DNA of 35,080 nt, from the NCBI RefSeq assembly GCF_009720745.1, contig NZ_WNKX01000038.1, positions 1 through 35,080 on the forward strand. Reading direction: 5' to 3'. Positions within the stretch are counted from its first letter, which is position 1; every line of letters starts with the position of its first letter. This stretch comes from Massilia eburnea (GTDB lineage Bacteria > Pseudomonadota > Gammaproteobacteria > Burkholderiales > Burkholderiaceae_D). The position numbers and the translations under genes are program-made. This document shows positions 22,066-30,089 of this stretch, in pieces. Under the pieces are notes generated by a model, which did not search any database, was not told where the DNA came from, and saw only the letters and a program-made list of their open reading frames with translations.

Positions 22066-23607
22066 ATGACACAACTGACCCTCACCCCCGGCAAACTGTC
22101 CCTGACCGACCTGCGCGCCGTGTGGACCGCCCACACCCCGATTGCGCTGGCCAAGGAAGCCTATTCCGCCATCGAAGCCTCCTGCAAAGCCGTGCAGGAC
22201 ATCGTCGCAAAAGGCGACGCCGCTTACGGCATCAACACTGGCTTCGGCCTGCTGGCCAAGACCCGCATCCCGGACGACAAGCTGGAACAGCTGCAGCGCA
22301 ACCTGATCCTGTCACATTCCGTGGGCACCGGTGAGCTGATGTCGGACGAAGTTGTGCGCCTGCTGATGCTGACCAAGATCAGCAGCCTGTCGCGCGGCTT
22401 CTCCGGCATCCGTCCAATCGTGATCGACACCCTGATTGCCCTGTACAACAAGGGCATCATGCCCGCCATCCCGGCCAAGGGTTCGGTCGGCGCCTCCGGC
22501 GACCTGGCCCCGCTGTCGCACATGACCTTGGCCATCCTGGGCGTGGGCGAAGTGCGCGTGAAGGGCGAGCTGGTACAGGCGGCCGATGCGCTGAAAGCCG
22601 CCGGCATCGCCCCCGTGGTGCTGGCCGCGAAGGAAGGCTTGGCCCTGATCAATGGCACCCAGGCTTCCACCGCCCTGTGCCTGCACGGCCTGTTCATGGC
22701 CGAGCGCCTGCTGGAAGCGGGCATGGTGACCGGTTCCATGTCGCTGGACGCAGCCAAGGGTTCCGACTCCCCGTTCGACGCCCGCATCCACGAAGTGCGC
22801 GGCCAGCCGGGGCAGATCGCCGCCGCCGGCATCTACCGCGAACTGGTGACAGGCAGCGCGATCCGCGCCTCGCACCTGGTGGGCGACGAGCGCGTGCAGG
22901 ACCCATACTGCCTGCGCTGCCAGCCGCAAGTGATGGGCGCCTGCTGGGACCTGATCGCCAACGCCGGCCGCACCCTGCTGATCGAAGCCAATGCCGTGAC
23001 CGATAATCCGCTGATCTTCCAGAACGACGACGGCCCGGTGGTGGTTTCGGGCGGCAATTTCCACGCCGAGCCGGTGGCATTCGCCGCCGACACCCTGGCA
23101 CTGGCGATCGCGGAAATCGGTTCGATCTCCGAACGCCGCGTCTCGCTGCTGATCGACGCCACCCTGTCCGGCCTGCCGCCGTTCCTGGTGCGCGATCCGG
23201 GCGTGAACTCCGGCTTCATGATCGCCCATGTCACCGCCGCCGCCCTGGCATCGGAAAACAAGTCGATCGCGCATCCGGCTTCCGTCGACACCATCCCGAC
23301 TTCCGCCAACCAGGAAGACCACGTATCGATGGCGACCTACGGCGCGCGCCGCCTGCACGATATGGCGCACAATACCGCGACCATCCTCGGCATCGAGCTG
23401 CTGGCGGCGGCGCAGGGCATCGACTTCCATCGTCCACTAAAAACGTCGGCGCAACTGGAGCATGTACACGCACAGCTGCGTTCGAAGGTAGCATTCTTCG
23501 ATACCGACCGCTTCTTCGCGCCGGATATCGAGGCAGCCAAGCAGATGGTGGTCAATGGAGATTTGAGCGCAACTTGCAAGAGCCTGTTCAGCGCCCTGCA
23601 TCCGTAA
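22066..23607 (+). CDS. hutH: Histidine ammonia-lyase
   Basis: This 513-residue enzyme removes ammonia from L-histidine to give urocanate, the first step. The autocatalytic MIO cofactor triad is Ala143-Ser144-Gly145 in GSVGASGDLAPLSH. Other family marks are 'YGINTGFGLLAKT' (active-site Tyr), 'QDPYCLRCQPQVMGA', 'NPLIF' and 'HPASVDTIPTSANQEDHVSM'. It follows hutU by 29 nt; the upstream GAGAAA is a modest ribosome site. The length is standard and all key residues are present. Confidence 0.98.
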   Translation: MTQLTLTPGKLSLTDLRAVWTAHTPIALAKEAYSAIEASCKAVQDIVAKGDAAYGINTGFGLLAKTRIPDDKLEQLQRNLILSHSVGTGELMSDEVVRLLMLTKISSLSRGFSGIRPIVIDTLIALYNKGIMPAIPAKGSVGASGDLAPLSHMTLAILGVGEVRVKGELVQAADALKAAGIAPVVLAAKEGLALINGTQASTALCLHGLFMAERLLEAGMVTGSMSLDAAKGSDSPFDARIHEVRGQPGQIAAAGIYRELVTGSAIRASHLVGDERVQDPYCLRCQPQVMGACWDLIANAGRTLLIEANAVTDNPLIFQNDDGPVVVSGGNFHAEPVAFAADTLALAIAEIGSISERRVSLLIDATLSGLPPFLVRDPGVNSGFMIAHVTAAALASENKSIAHPASVDTIPTSANQEDHVSMATYGARRLHDMAHNTATILGIELLAAAQGIDFHRPLKTSAQLEHVHAQLRSKVAFFDTDRFFAPDIEAAKQMVVNGDLSATCKSLFSALHP

Positions 23608-23617
23608 GGAGAGCTTT

Positions 23618-24406
23618 ATGGATTACCGCTTCCACGCAGGCAGTATTCCCCTGCTGGTGTCGATGCCCCATGTGGGCACCGACGTCCCGGACGATATCGC
23701 CGCCGGCATGACGCCGGCGGCGACCGAGAAGGCCGATACCGACTGGCACCTGGTCAAGCTGTACGACTTCCTGGGCGCGCTCGGCGCGTCCACGCTGTCG
23801 GCGCGCTGGTCGCGCTATGTGATCGACTTGAATCGCCCGCCGGAAAACACCAACCTGTATCCCGGCCAGGACACCACCGGCCTGTGCCCGGTCGACACCT
23901 TCCACCGCGAACCCCTGTACCTGGAAGGCCGGCAGCCGTCGCAGGCGGAGGTGGAGCGCCGCCTGGCCGCCTACTGGCAGCCTTACCATACGCAGCTGCG
24001 CGCGGAGCTCGATCGCCTGCTCGCGCTGCACGGCAAGGTGGTGCTGTGGGACGCGCACTCGATCGCTTCCGTCGTGCCGCGTTTCTTCGAAGGCAAGCTG
24101 CCCGACCTGAATTTCGGCACCGCCGACGGCGCCAGCTGCGACAAGTCCATGACCGATGCCATCGCCGGCGTGGCGCGCGCCGGCGAACGCTTCACGGTGG
24201 CGGTCAACGGCCGCTTCAAGGGCGGCCACATCACCCGTTTCTACGGCAAGCCGGAGCAGGGAGTGCATGCCATCCAGCTGGAGATGTGCCAGTCGACCTA
24301 TATGGACGAAACGGCGCCCTTCGGCTACCGCGAAGACCGTGCCGCCGAAGTCCAGCCCTTATTGCGCCAACTGGTGCAGGCAGCAGCCGACTGGGTGCGC
24401 AAATGA
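23618..24406 (+). CDS. hutG: N-formylglutamate deformylase
   Basis: This 262-residue protein hydrolyses N-formyl-L-glutamate to glutamate and formate, the last step of the five-enzyme route. It belongs to the N-formylglutamate amidohydrolase family and not the arginase-like formiminoglutamase that shares the name HutG. The evidence is 'LLVSMPHVGTDVP', 'DTDWHLVKLYDF', 'VIDLNRPPENTNLYPGQ', 'LWDAHSIASVVPRFF' and 'HAIQLEMCQSTYMDE', with His and Glu residues suited to metal binding. AAGGAG lies about 7 nt before the ATG. The stop overlaps the hutF start (ATGA). Pairing with HutF fixes which pathway branch is used. Confidence 0.94.
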   Translation: MDYRFHAGSIPLLVSMPHVGTDVPDDIAAGMTPAATEKADTDWHLVKLYDFLGALGASTLSARWSRYVIDLNRPPENTNLYPGQDTTGLCPVDTFHREPLYLEGRQPSQAEVERRLAAYWQPYHTQLRAELDRLLALHGKVVLWDAHSIASVVPRFFEGKLPDLNFGTADGASCDKSMTDAIAGVARAGERFTVAVNGRFKGGHITRFYGKPEQGVHAIQLEMCQSTYMDETAPFGYREDRAAEVQPLLRQLVQAAADWVRK

Positions 24407-25770
24407 AGGCCCTGTTCGCCCACCACGCCTTGCTGCCGGACGGCTGGCGCAAGAACGTCCTCTTGCAGTGGGATGACCGCGGCAACTTCACCGCCGTGCA
24501 GGCCGATGCCGTGGCGGCGCCGGGCATCCCGTCCGCGCGCCTGGTCATGCCGGGCATGGTCAACCTGCACTCGCACGCCTTCCAGCGCGCGCTGGGCGGG
24601 CTGACCGAAGTCGCCGGCGACACGAAGGATAGTTTCTGGACCTGGCGCGACCTGATGTACCGCTTTGCGCGCAACATCACGCCAGAGCAGATGGAAGCCA
24701 TCGCGGCCCAGCTGTATTCGGAGTGCCTGCGCCACGGCTACACCTCGATCTGCGAATTCCACTACGTGCAGCGCGCGCCCGACGGCGCCATGTATCCGCA
24801 AGCGTCGGAAACGGCGCAGCGCGTGATCGCCGCGGCGCGCCACGCCGGTATCGGCATGACCATGCTGCCGGTGCTGTACTCCTATGCCGGCTTTGGCGAA
24901 CTGCCGTTGAAGCCGGAGCAGGCGCGCTTCCGCACGGATGCGCGCGACGTCCTGAAAATCATCGGCGAGCTGGAGCCGCTGCGCGACGCGCAGGTGGAAA
25001 TCGGCGTGGCGCCGCACTCGCTGCGCGCCGCCTCGGTGGCGCAGATCCGCGAAGTGCTGGAACACCTGCCGAAAGCACGCCCGGTGCACATCCACATCGC
25101 CGAGCAGCAGGGCGAGGTGCAGCAGTCGCTGGACTTTTCCGGCAAGCGCCCGGTGCAGTACCTGTTTGAACAGCTGCCGGTCGATGCGCGCTGGTGCCTG
25201 GTGCACGCCACTCACCTGACGCAAGACGAAGTCACGGCGATCGCCTGCAGCGGCGCCGTGGCGGGCTTGTGCCCAACCACCGAAGCCAACCTGGGCGATG
25301 GCCTGTTTCCGCTTGAAAGCTTCCTGGAGCAGGGCGGCCGCATTGGCGTGGGCAGCGACAGCCACGTCTCGCAAAGCGCGGTGGAAGAATTGCGCTGGCT
25401 GGAGTACGGCCAGCGCCTGCTGCAGCAGCGCCGCAATATTGCCGTTTCCGGCGAAGAGCGCCGCGTGGGCGACTTCCTGTGGCAAGCCGCCCTGCAGGGC
25501 GGTGCGCAGGCGGCGGGACGCCCGGTGGGGGCGCTGGCCGCCGGCAAGCGCGCCGACCTGCTGGTGTTGGATGACGACCACCCCAATCTGGATGGAATCG
25601 ATGCCGCCGACGTTTTAGGATGCTTCGTCTTCAGCGGAAATGATAATCTAGTCAGGGATGTGATGGTTGGCGGCCAATGGGTGGTGCGCGGCCAGAAGCA
25701 CGTGGCGCAACCGGCCATCACCACGCGCTTCAAAAAGACGCTGGCCGAATTGCGCGAGCTACGAGCATGA
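24403..25770 (+). CDS. hutF: Formimidoylglutamate deiminase
   Basis: This 455-residue amidohydrolase converts N-formimidoyl-glutamate to N-formylglutamate and ammonia. Metal ligands are His56 and His58 in 'MPGMVNLHSHAFQRALGG'. Further marks are 'FWTWRDLMYRF', 'EFHYVQRAPDG', 'GVAPHSLRAAS', 'HIHIAEQQGEV', 'WCLVHATHL' and 'RIGVGSDSHVS', all typical of HutF. The ATG at 24403 overlaps the hutG stop; the same frame is open far upstream, but that part is antisense-quality sequence within hutG. Its stop overlaps the hutD start (ATGA), so hutG-hutF-hutD are coupled. Confidence 0.96.
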   Translation: MKALFAHHALLPDGWRKNVLLQWDDRGNFTAVQADAVAAPGIPSARLVMPGMVNLHSHAFQRALGGLTEVAGDTKDSFWTWRDLMYRFARNITPEQMEAIAAQLYSECLRHGYTSICEFHYVQRAPDGAMYPQASETAQRVIAAARHAGIGMTMLPVLYSYAGFGELPLKPEQARFRTDARDVLKIIGELEPLRDAQVEIGVAPHSLRAASVAQIREVLEHLPKARPVHIHIAEQQGEVQQSLDFSGKRPVQYLFEQLPVDARWCLVHATHLTQDEVTAIACSGAVAGLCPTTEANLGDGLFPLESFLEQGGRIGVGSDSHVSQSAVEELRWLEYGQRLLQQRRNIAVSGEERRVGDFLWQAALQGGAQAAGRPVGALAAGKRADLLVLDDDHPNLDGIDAADVLGCFVFSGNDNLVRDVMVGGQWVVRGQKHVAQPAITTRFKKTLAELRELRA

Positions 25771-26351
25771 CTACCATCATTCAGTATGCAAGCCTGCACG
25801 CCACGCCCTGGAAAAACGGCGGCGGCAGCACCACGGAACTGTGCGTGATGCCGCCGGGCGCCGGCTTCGACGAGTTCGAATGGCGCCTGTCGCTGGCGAC
25901 CATCGCGCACAGCGGCCCCTTCTCCGTCTTTCCCGGCATTGACCGCACCCTGACCCTGGTCGAGGGCGGCGGGGTGGTGCTGGACGTGGGCAACGAGCGG
26001 CGCGTGGCGCTGTCCGAGCGCGAGCCGGTGATCGCCTTCCCCGGCGAGAACGCCGTGACGGCCACCGTGGAAGGCGCGCCAACCACGGACTTCAACGTCA
26101 TGACGCGCCGCGCCATCTGCAACCACCAGCTGGAACGGCGCACCATCCGCGATTTTTCCAAGCTGGAGCGGCGCAGCCCCACCACCGTGGTATTCCTGGC
26201 CGAAGGCGAAAGCCTCAACTTGTCCAGCGCAAGCGAGCGCATCTCGCTGGTGCGCTATGATGCGGCAGTGCTGGACAAGGACGACGTGTGGACGCTGGAG
26301 GCCGGCCATGCCACCGTGTTCATCGTCGATATTTTCCCCAACGAAGAGTAA
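25767..26351 (+). CDS. hutD: HutD family protein
   Basis: The 194-residue bicupin-like HutD has the family signature 'TPWKNGGGSTTEL' near the N-terminus, then 'FEWRLSLATIAHSGPFSVFPG', 'RTLTLVEG' and 'DFNVMTRR'. HutD occurs in many hut operons. Its role is not settled; work in Pseudomonas suggested it limits operon expression, perhaps by binding a pathway intermediate. The ATG overlaps the hutF stop, and the stop is 5 nt before hutI. An upstream extension to 25677 is not supported. Confidence 0.92.
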   Translation: MTTIIQYASLHATPWKNGGGSTTELCVMPPGAGFDEFEWRLSLATIAHSGPFSVFPGIDRTLTLVEGGGVVLDVGNERRVALSEREPVIAFPGENAVTATVEGAPTTDFNVMTRRAICNHQLERRTIRDFSKLERRSPTTVVFLAEGESLNLSSASERISLVRYDAAVLDKDDVWTLEAGHATVFIVDIFPNEE

Positions 26352-26356
26352 AAGAT

Positions 26357-27598
26357 ATGGCCGTAGAGTGGGACCTGCTGATCACGAATGTGCACCTGGC
26401 CACCATGGCGGGCGAGGGCTACGGCGAAATCCGCGATGCGGCCATTGCGGTCGATAACGGCCGCATCGCCTGGCTTGGCCGCCGCGACGATGCCGCCGCG
26501 GCGGGCAGCGCGGCGCTGGAACACGACGGCGGCGGCTGCTGGCTGACGCCGGGCCTGATCGACTGCCACACCCACATCGTCCACGCCGGCAACCGCAGCG
26601 ACGAATTCGAGGCGCGCCTGAACGGCGCCACCTACGAAGACATCGCCCGCGCCGGCGGCGGCATCATGTCCACCGTGCGCGCCACCCGCGCCGCTTCCGA
26701 CGAAGAGCTGCTGCGCCAGTCGCTGCCGCGCATCGCCGCGCTGCTGGCCGAAGGCGTGACCACGCTGGAAATCAAGTCCGGCTACGGCCTGGACCTCCCT
26801 TCGGAAACCAAGATGCTGCGTGTGGCGCGCCGCGTGGCCGACGTCATGCCGGTCTCGGTGGCCACCACCTTCCTCGGTGCCCATGCTTTGCCGCCCGAAT
26901 TCAAGGACCGGGCCGACGATTATGTCGACGCCGTGATCGCCATGCTGCCGGCGCTGAAGGCCGATGGCCTGGCCGATGCGGTGGATGCCTTCTGCGAACG
27001 CATAGGCTTCTCGGCCGCGCAAACGGAGCGCATTTTCGCCGCCGCCCGTGAGCACGGCTTGCCGGTCAAGCTGCACGCCGAACAATTGTCGGACCAGGGC
27101 GGCGCCGCGCTGGTGGCGCGCTTTGGCGGGCTGTCGGCCGACCACCTGGAGCACTTGTCCGCCGAAGGCATCGCCGCCATGGAGAAAGCGGGAACGGTGG
27201 CCGTGCTTCTGCCCGGCGCCTACTACTTCCTGCGTGACACCACGCCGCCGCCGGTAGCCGCCCTGCGCGCAGCCGGCGTGCCAATGGCCGTCGCCACCGA
27301 CAACAATCCCGGCACGTCGCCGATGACGTCACTGCTGCTGGCGATGAATATGGTGTGCACGCTGTGGCGCCTGACGCCGCTGGAAGCGCTGGCCGGCTGC
27401 ACCATCAATGCCGCCCGCGCCCTGGGCCTGGACGGCGAAGTGGGCACGCTGGAAGTGGGCAAGCGCGCCGACTTCGCGCTATGGCACATCGCCCGCCCGG
27501 CCGACCTGTCCTACGCCTTCGGCTTCAACCCCTGCGTCGCCGTCGTCAATCGCGGCGTCTGGCGCGACCCGATCGTCGGCATCCCTGCGAGCGCCTGA
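26357..27598 (+). CDS. hutI: Imidazolonepropionase
   Basis: This 413-residue metal-dependent amidohydrolase opens the imidazolone ring to give N-formimidoyl-glutamate, the third step. The metal site starts at His71 and His73 in 'LTPGLIDCHTHIVHAGNR', followed by the family segments 'RSDEFEARLNGATYEDIARAGGG', here split around Arg-Leu-Asn, 'EIKSGYGLD', 'TFLGAHALP', 'KLHAEQLSDQGGA', 'ADHLEH' and 'VATDNNPGTSP'. The ATG at 26357 has only a weak AAGAG upstream. The stop is 1 nt before the presumed TTG start of the transporter gene. Confidence 0.97.
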   Translation: MAVEWDLLITNVHLATMAGEGYGEIRDAAIAVDNGRIAWLGRRDDAAAAGSAALEHDGGGCWLTPGLIDCHTHIVHAGNRSDEFEARLNGATYEDIARAGGGIMSTVRATRAASDEELLRQSLPRIAALLAEGVTTLEIKSGYGLDLPSETKMLRVARRVADVMPVSVATTFLGAHALPPEFKDRADDYVDAVIAMLPALKADGLADAVDAFCERIGFSAAQTERIFAAAREHGLPVKLHAEQLSDQGGAALVARFGGLSADHLEHLSAEGIAAMEKAGTVAVLLPGAYYFLRDTTPPPVAALRAAGVPMAVATDNNPGTSPMTSLLLAMNMVCTLWRLTPLEALAGCTINAARALGLDGEVGTLEVGKRADFALWHIARPADLSYAFGFNPCVAVVNRGVWRDPIVGIPASA

Positions 27599-27599
27599 G

Positions 27600-29264
27600 T
27601 TGCTGCGCCGCGCTGCCACTGTCCTCCTGCTGCTGGCGGCCGGCCTGGCCCATGGCGCCGCGCCGGACGGCGTGCTGCGCGTCGGCTCCAAACGCTTCAC
27701 CGAGTCGTATATCCTTGGCGAGCTGCTGACGCAAACTGCCGCGCCCCACGCGCGCGTGGAACATAAGCAAGGCCTCGGCAACACCGCCATCGTGCTGGCT
27801 GCGCTGAAATCGGGCAGTATCGACGTCTACCCCGAATACACCGGAACCATCGGCCTCGAGATCCTCAAGCACGCGCAGCCTGTCACGCTGGAACAGATGC
27901 AGCGCGAGCTGGCGTCGCAAGGCCTCGGCATCGCCGTCCCGCTGGGTTTCAACAACACCTATGCGTTGGCTGTGCGTGGCGAGTCCGGCGCCCCGCGCAA
28001 GCTGGGCGACTTGTCTGCGCAGGGCGGCTTGCGTTACGGCCTGTCGCATGAATTCATCGGCCGCGCCGACGGCTGGCCAGGCCTGGCGCAACGCTACGGC
28101 ATCAATGCGACGCCGCGCGGGCTAGACCATGGCATCGCCTACGAAGCGCTGGCGCAGAAGCAGGTCGACGTGATCGACATCTACTCCACCGACGCCAAGA
28201 TCGGCCAATACGGCCTGCGCGTGCTGGAAGACGACCAAGCGTATTTCCCCCGCTACGACGCGGTGCTGCTGTACCGCCTGGACGCTGCGCAGCGCTTCCC
28301 CGCCGCCTGGCAAGCCTTGCGCACGCTGCAAGGGCGCATCAGCGCCGGCGACATGATTGCCATGAATGCGGCCGCCGAACTGCACGGCCAAACCTTCCCC
28401 GCCATCGCCCACAACTGGCTGGCCCGCCATCCCGCTGCCCTCGCTGGGGCAACCGCACCTCCCGCCAGCGCCTCCGCTGAGGATATCGCCGCTGCCGCTT
28501 CCAGCGGCGCAGCAGCGCGCACCGAGCCTGGCGCATCGGCGCCTGCTGCCAGTGCCGCAAACGCTGTCGCGCCGCGGCCCCAGGCTGGCACGGCGTCACC
28601 GCCTGGCAGCGCTACCCTTTGGCAGCGCCTGTTTGCCGGCGATTTCTGGCAACTGACCCGCCAGCACGTCCTCCTGGTCGCGCTCTCGGTCGCACTGGCA
28701 AGCGCCCTTGGCATCCCGCTCGGCATCCTCGCCGCCTACCGCCCGAAACTGCGCGAGCCCGTGATGGCGGCAGCAGGCATCCTGCAAACCATCCCCTCGC
28801 TGGCGCTATTGGCGATGCTGATCCCCCTGTTGGGTACCATCGGCACCTTGCCCGCCCTGTGCGCGCTGTTCGTCTACGCGCTGCTGCCGATCATCCGTAA
28901 TACGTGCACTGGCATCAGCGGCATCCCGCAAGGACTGAAGCAAGCCGCACAAGCATTGGGCTTGCGCCCCATGCAGCGCCTGATGGAAATCGAATTGCCG
29001 CTGGCCGCACCGGTCATCCTGGCCGGTGTGAAGACGGCAGCAGTAATGAGCGTCGGCACCGCCACGATTGCCGCCTTCATCGGCGCCGGCGGCTACGGCG
29101 AACGCATCACCACCGGCCTGGCCCTGAACGACAACAACCTGATGCTGGCCGGCGCGCTGCCGGCAGCCGTTCTCGCCCTGCTCACGCAAGGGCTGTTTGA
29201 GTGGATGGAAAAGGGATTCAAAGCGTCTGCAGCCGCGCGCGCACCTGCTCAGCTTCGCGCCTGA
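27600..29264 (+). CDS. Fused substrate-binding/permease protein of the quaternary-amine (OpuBC-OpuBB) ABC type
   Basis: The chosen start gives 554 residues. A signal peptide (residues 1-20) leads into an OpuBC/ProX-like binding domain (about 24-280: 'VLRVGSKRFTESYILGELL', 'GLGNTAIVLAALKSGSIDVY'). An Ala/Pro/Ser-rich linker (about 280-337) leads to a permease domain (about 341-545) with some five spans and the EAA loop 'GISGIPQGLKQAAQALG' near 437. The family imports betaines and choline; HutXWV histidine importers belong to the same group, so with its place in the hut operon the likely cargo is histidine or a related imidazole. No ATP-binding subunit is visible in this window. The frame is open far upstream within hutI; the TTG at 27600 starts the signal peptide but lacks a clear ribosome site, so translational coupling to hutI is likely. 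Confidence 0.85.
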   Translation: MLRRAATVLLLLAAGLAHGAAPDGVLRVGSKRFTESYILGELLTQTAAPHARVEHKQGLGNTAIVLAALKSGSIDVYPEYTGTIGLEILKHAQPVTLEQMQRELASQGLGIAVPLGFNNTYALAVRGESGAPRKLGDLSAQGGLRYGLSHEFIGRADGWPGLAQRYGINATPRGLDHGIAYEALAQKQVDVIDIYSTDAKIGQYGLRVLEDDQAYFPRYDAVLLYRLDAAQRFPAAWQALRTLQGRISAGDMIAMNAAAELHGQTFPAIAHNWLARHPAALAGATAPPASASAEDIAAAASSGAAARTEPGASAPAASAANAVAPRPQAGTASPPGSATLWQRLFAGDFWQLTRQHVLLVALSVALASALGIPLGILAAYRPKLREPVMAAAGILQTIPSLALLAMLIPLLGTIGTLPALCALFVYALLPIIRNTCTGISGIPQGLKQAAQALGLRPMQRLMEIELPLAAPVILAGVKTAAVMSVGTATIAAFIGAGGYGERITTGLALNDNNLMLAGALPAAVLALLTQGLFEWMEKGFKASAAARAPAQLRA

Positions 29265-29376
29265 GGACTTCCTCCACCAAGGCGTCATGCGCGCGCTGCG
29301 CAGCCAGTACCTGCAAATCGCGCAAGCAGCGGTTAAGCCGGAAGCGCCAATACGCCCGATATAAGGCTTTTAACAT
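29218..29376 (-). CDS. Small basic protein of 52 residues, unknown
   Basis: This small frame starts at an ATG (29374-29376) with GGAG 7 nt upstream and ends at TGA 29218-29220. The product starts MLKALYRAYWRFRLNRCLRDL and is rich in Arg, Leu and Glu, consistent with one long amphipathic helix. It overlaps the 3' end of the transporter gene by 47 nt on the opposite strand. The clean ribosome site and helix-forming composition argue for a real gene. No family is recognised. Confidence 0.55.
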   Translation of the reverse strand: MLKALYRAYWRFRLNRCLRDLQVLAAQRAHDALVEEVLRREAEQVRARLQTL

Positions 29377-29567
29377 TTTCAGTCTCCGGCGGAGGGGCGG
29401 GACTGTCTATTGTGCGAATTTCCTGATGGAATGTATTGCGCAAAATCAAATGTAAGCAAGAATAGCGGTCAGGTAATAATTTGTAAGTGACAAGGCAAGG
29501 CCGGGTAAGGGCGACTATATTGAAACCGTCGATTCATCTCCCCTCCCAACTGACACCTGGGTTTAGT

Positions 29568-29608
29568 ATCCCTCGCCCGACCACACACGAGCCGCGAGGG
29601 ATTTTTTT
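29568..29608 (+). terminator. Strong intrinsic terminator downstream of the hut operon
   Basis: ATCCCTCGC (29568-29576) pairs exactly with GCGAGGGAT (29594-29602), followed directly by a run of seven Ts (29602-29608). It is oriented for plus-strand transcription. The nearest plus-strand gene ends 300 nt earlier, so it ends either a long hut 3' UTR or a separate short RNA. It overlaps the 3' end of the convergent GNAT gene by two bases. Confidence 0.85.
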
Positions 29609-30089
29609 ATGCTCTCGCCAGCGCCTGCAAAGCCGGGCCGGTCACGCGGCAAACGCGCCAGTCCGGCAGCACGTCAGCGCCCATCTGTTCATAAAATTTG
29701 ATGGCATTCACGTTCCAGTCCAGCACCGACCATTCGAAACGGCCGCATTGGCGTTCGACAGCAATCTTCGCCAGCGCCGCCAGCATCTGCTTGCCATGGC
29801 CCCCGCCGCGGCGGTCCTGCTTGACGTACAAGTCTTCCAGGTAAAGGCCCTTTTTGCACAGGAAGGTGGAGAAGTTATGGAAGAACAGCGCATACGAAAC
29901 AACTTCGCCGGCGGCCTCGCCGACAATGCCCTCAACGCCCGGCTTCACGCCGAACAATTCCTCGTGCAGCATGGCTTCATCGGCCACGACCAGATGTTCC
30001 AGTTTTTCGAATACAGCCAGTTCACGGATCATGGCCATGATGGCGGTCACGTCATCGGGACGGGCAGGGCGGATAGTCAAATTGCTCAT
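29607..30089 (-). CDS. GNAT acetyltransferase, diamine (SSAT-like) subgroup
   Basis: This 160-residue N-acetyltransferase has the acetyl-CoA-binding motif 'LYVKQDRRGGGHGKQML' (the Q/RxxGxG/A region) followed by 'FEWSVLDWNVNAIKFYEQMGA', the strand and helix typical of the spermidine/spermine (diamine) acetyltransferase branch. The N-terminus 'IRPARPDDVTAIMAMIREL' fits the fold. The substrate is probably a polyamine or a related amine; this is inferred from subgroup resemblance. Its ATG overlaps the stop of the EamA gene (ATGA), so the acetyltransferase and exporter are coupled. Confidence 0.88.
   Translation of the reverse strand: MSNLTIRPARPDDVTAIMAMIRELAVFEKLEHLVVADEAMLHEELFGVKPGVEGIVGEAAGEVVSYALFFHNFSTFLCKKGLYLEDLYVKQDRRGGGHGKQMLAALAKIAVERQCGRFEWSVLDWNVNAIKFYEQMGADVLPDWRVCRVTGPALQALARA

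Noticed and set aside
20309..22072. A 587-codon minus-strand frame
   Set aside because: Antisense shadow of hutU with His/Val/Gly-rich composition and no recognisable domain.
23884..24402. Possible N-terminal extension of HutF by about 170 residues
   Set aside because: The extension lies inside hutG in another frame and is Arg/Ala-rich; HutF family length fits the ATG at 24403.
24325..25581. A 418-codon minus-strand frame
   Set aside because: Antisense to hutF and hutG, with Arg/His/Gln-rich composition and no domain.
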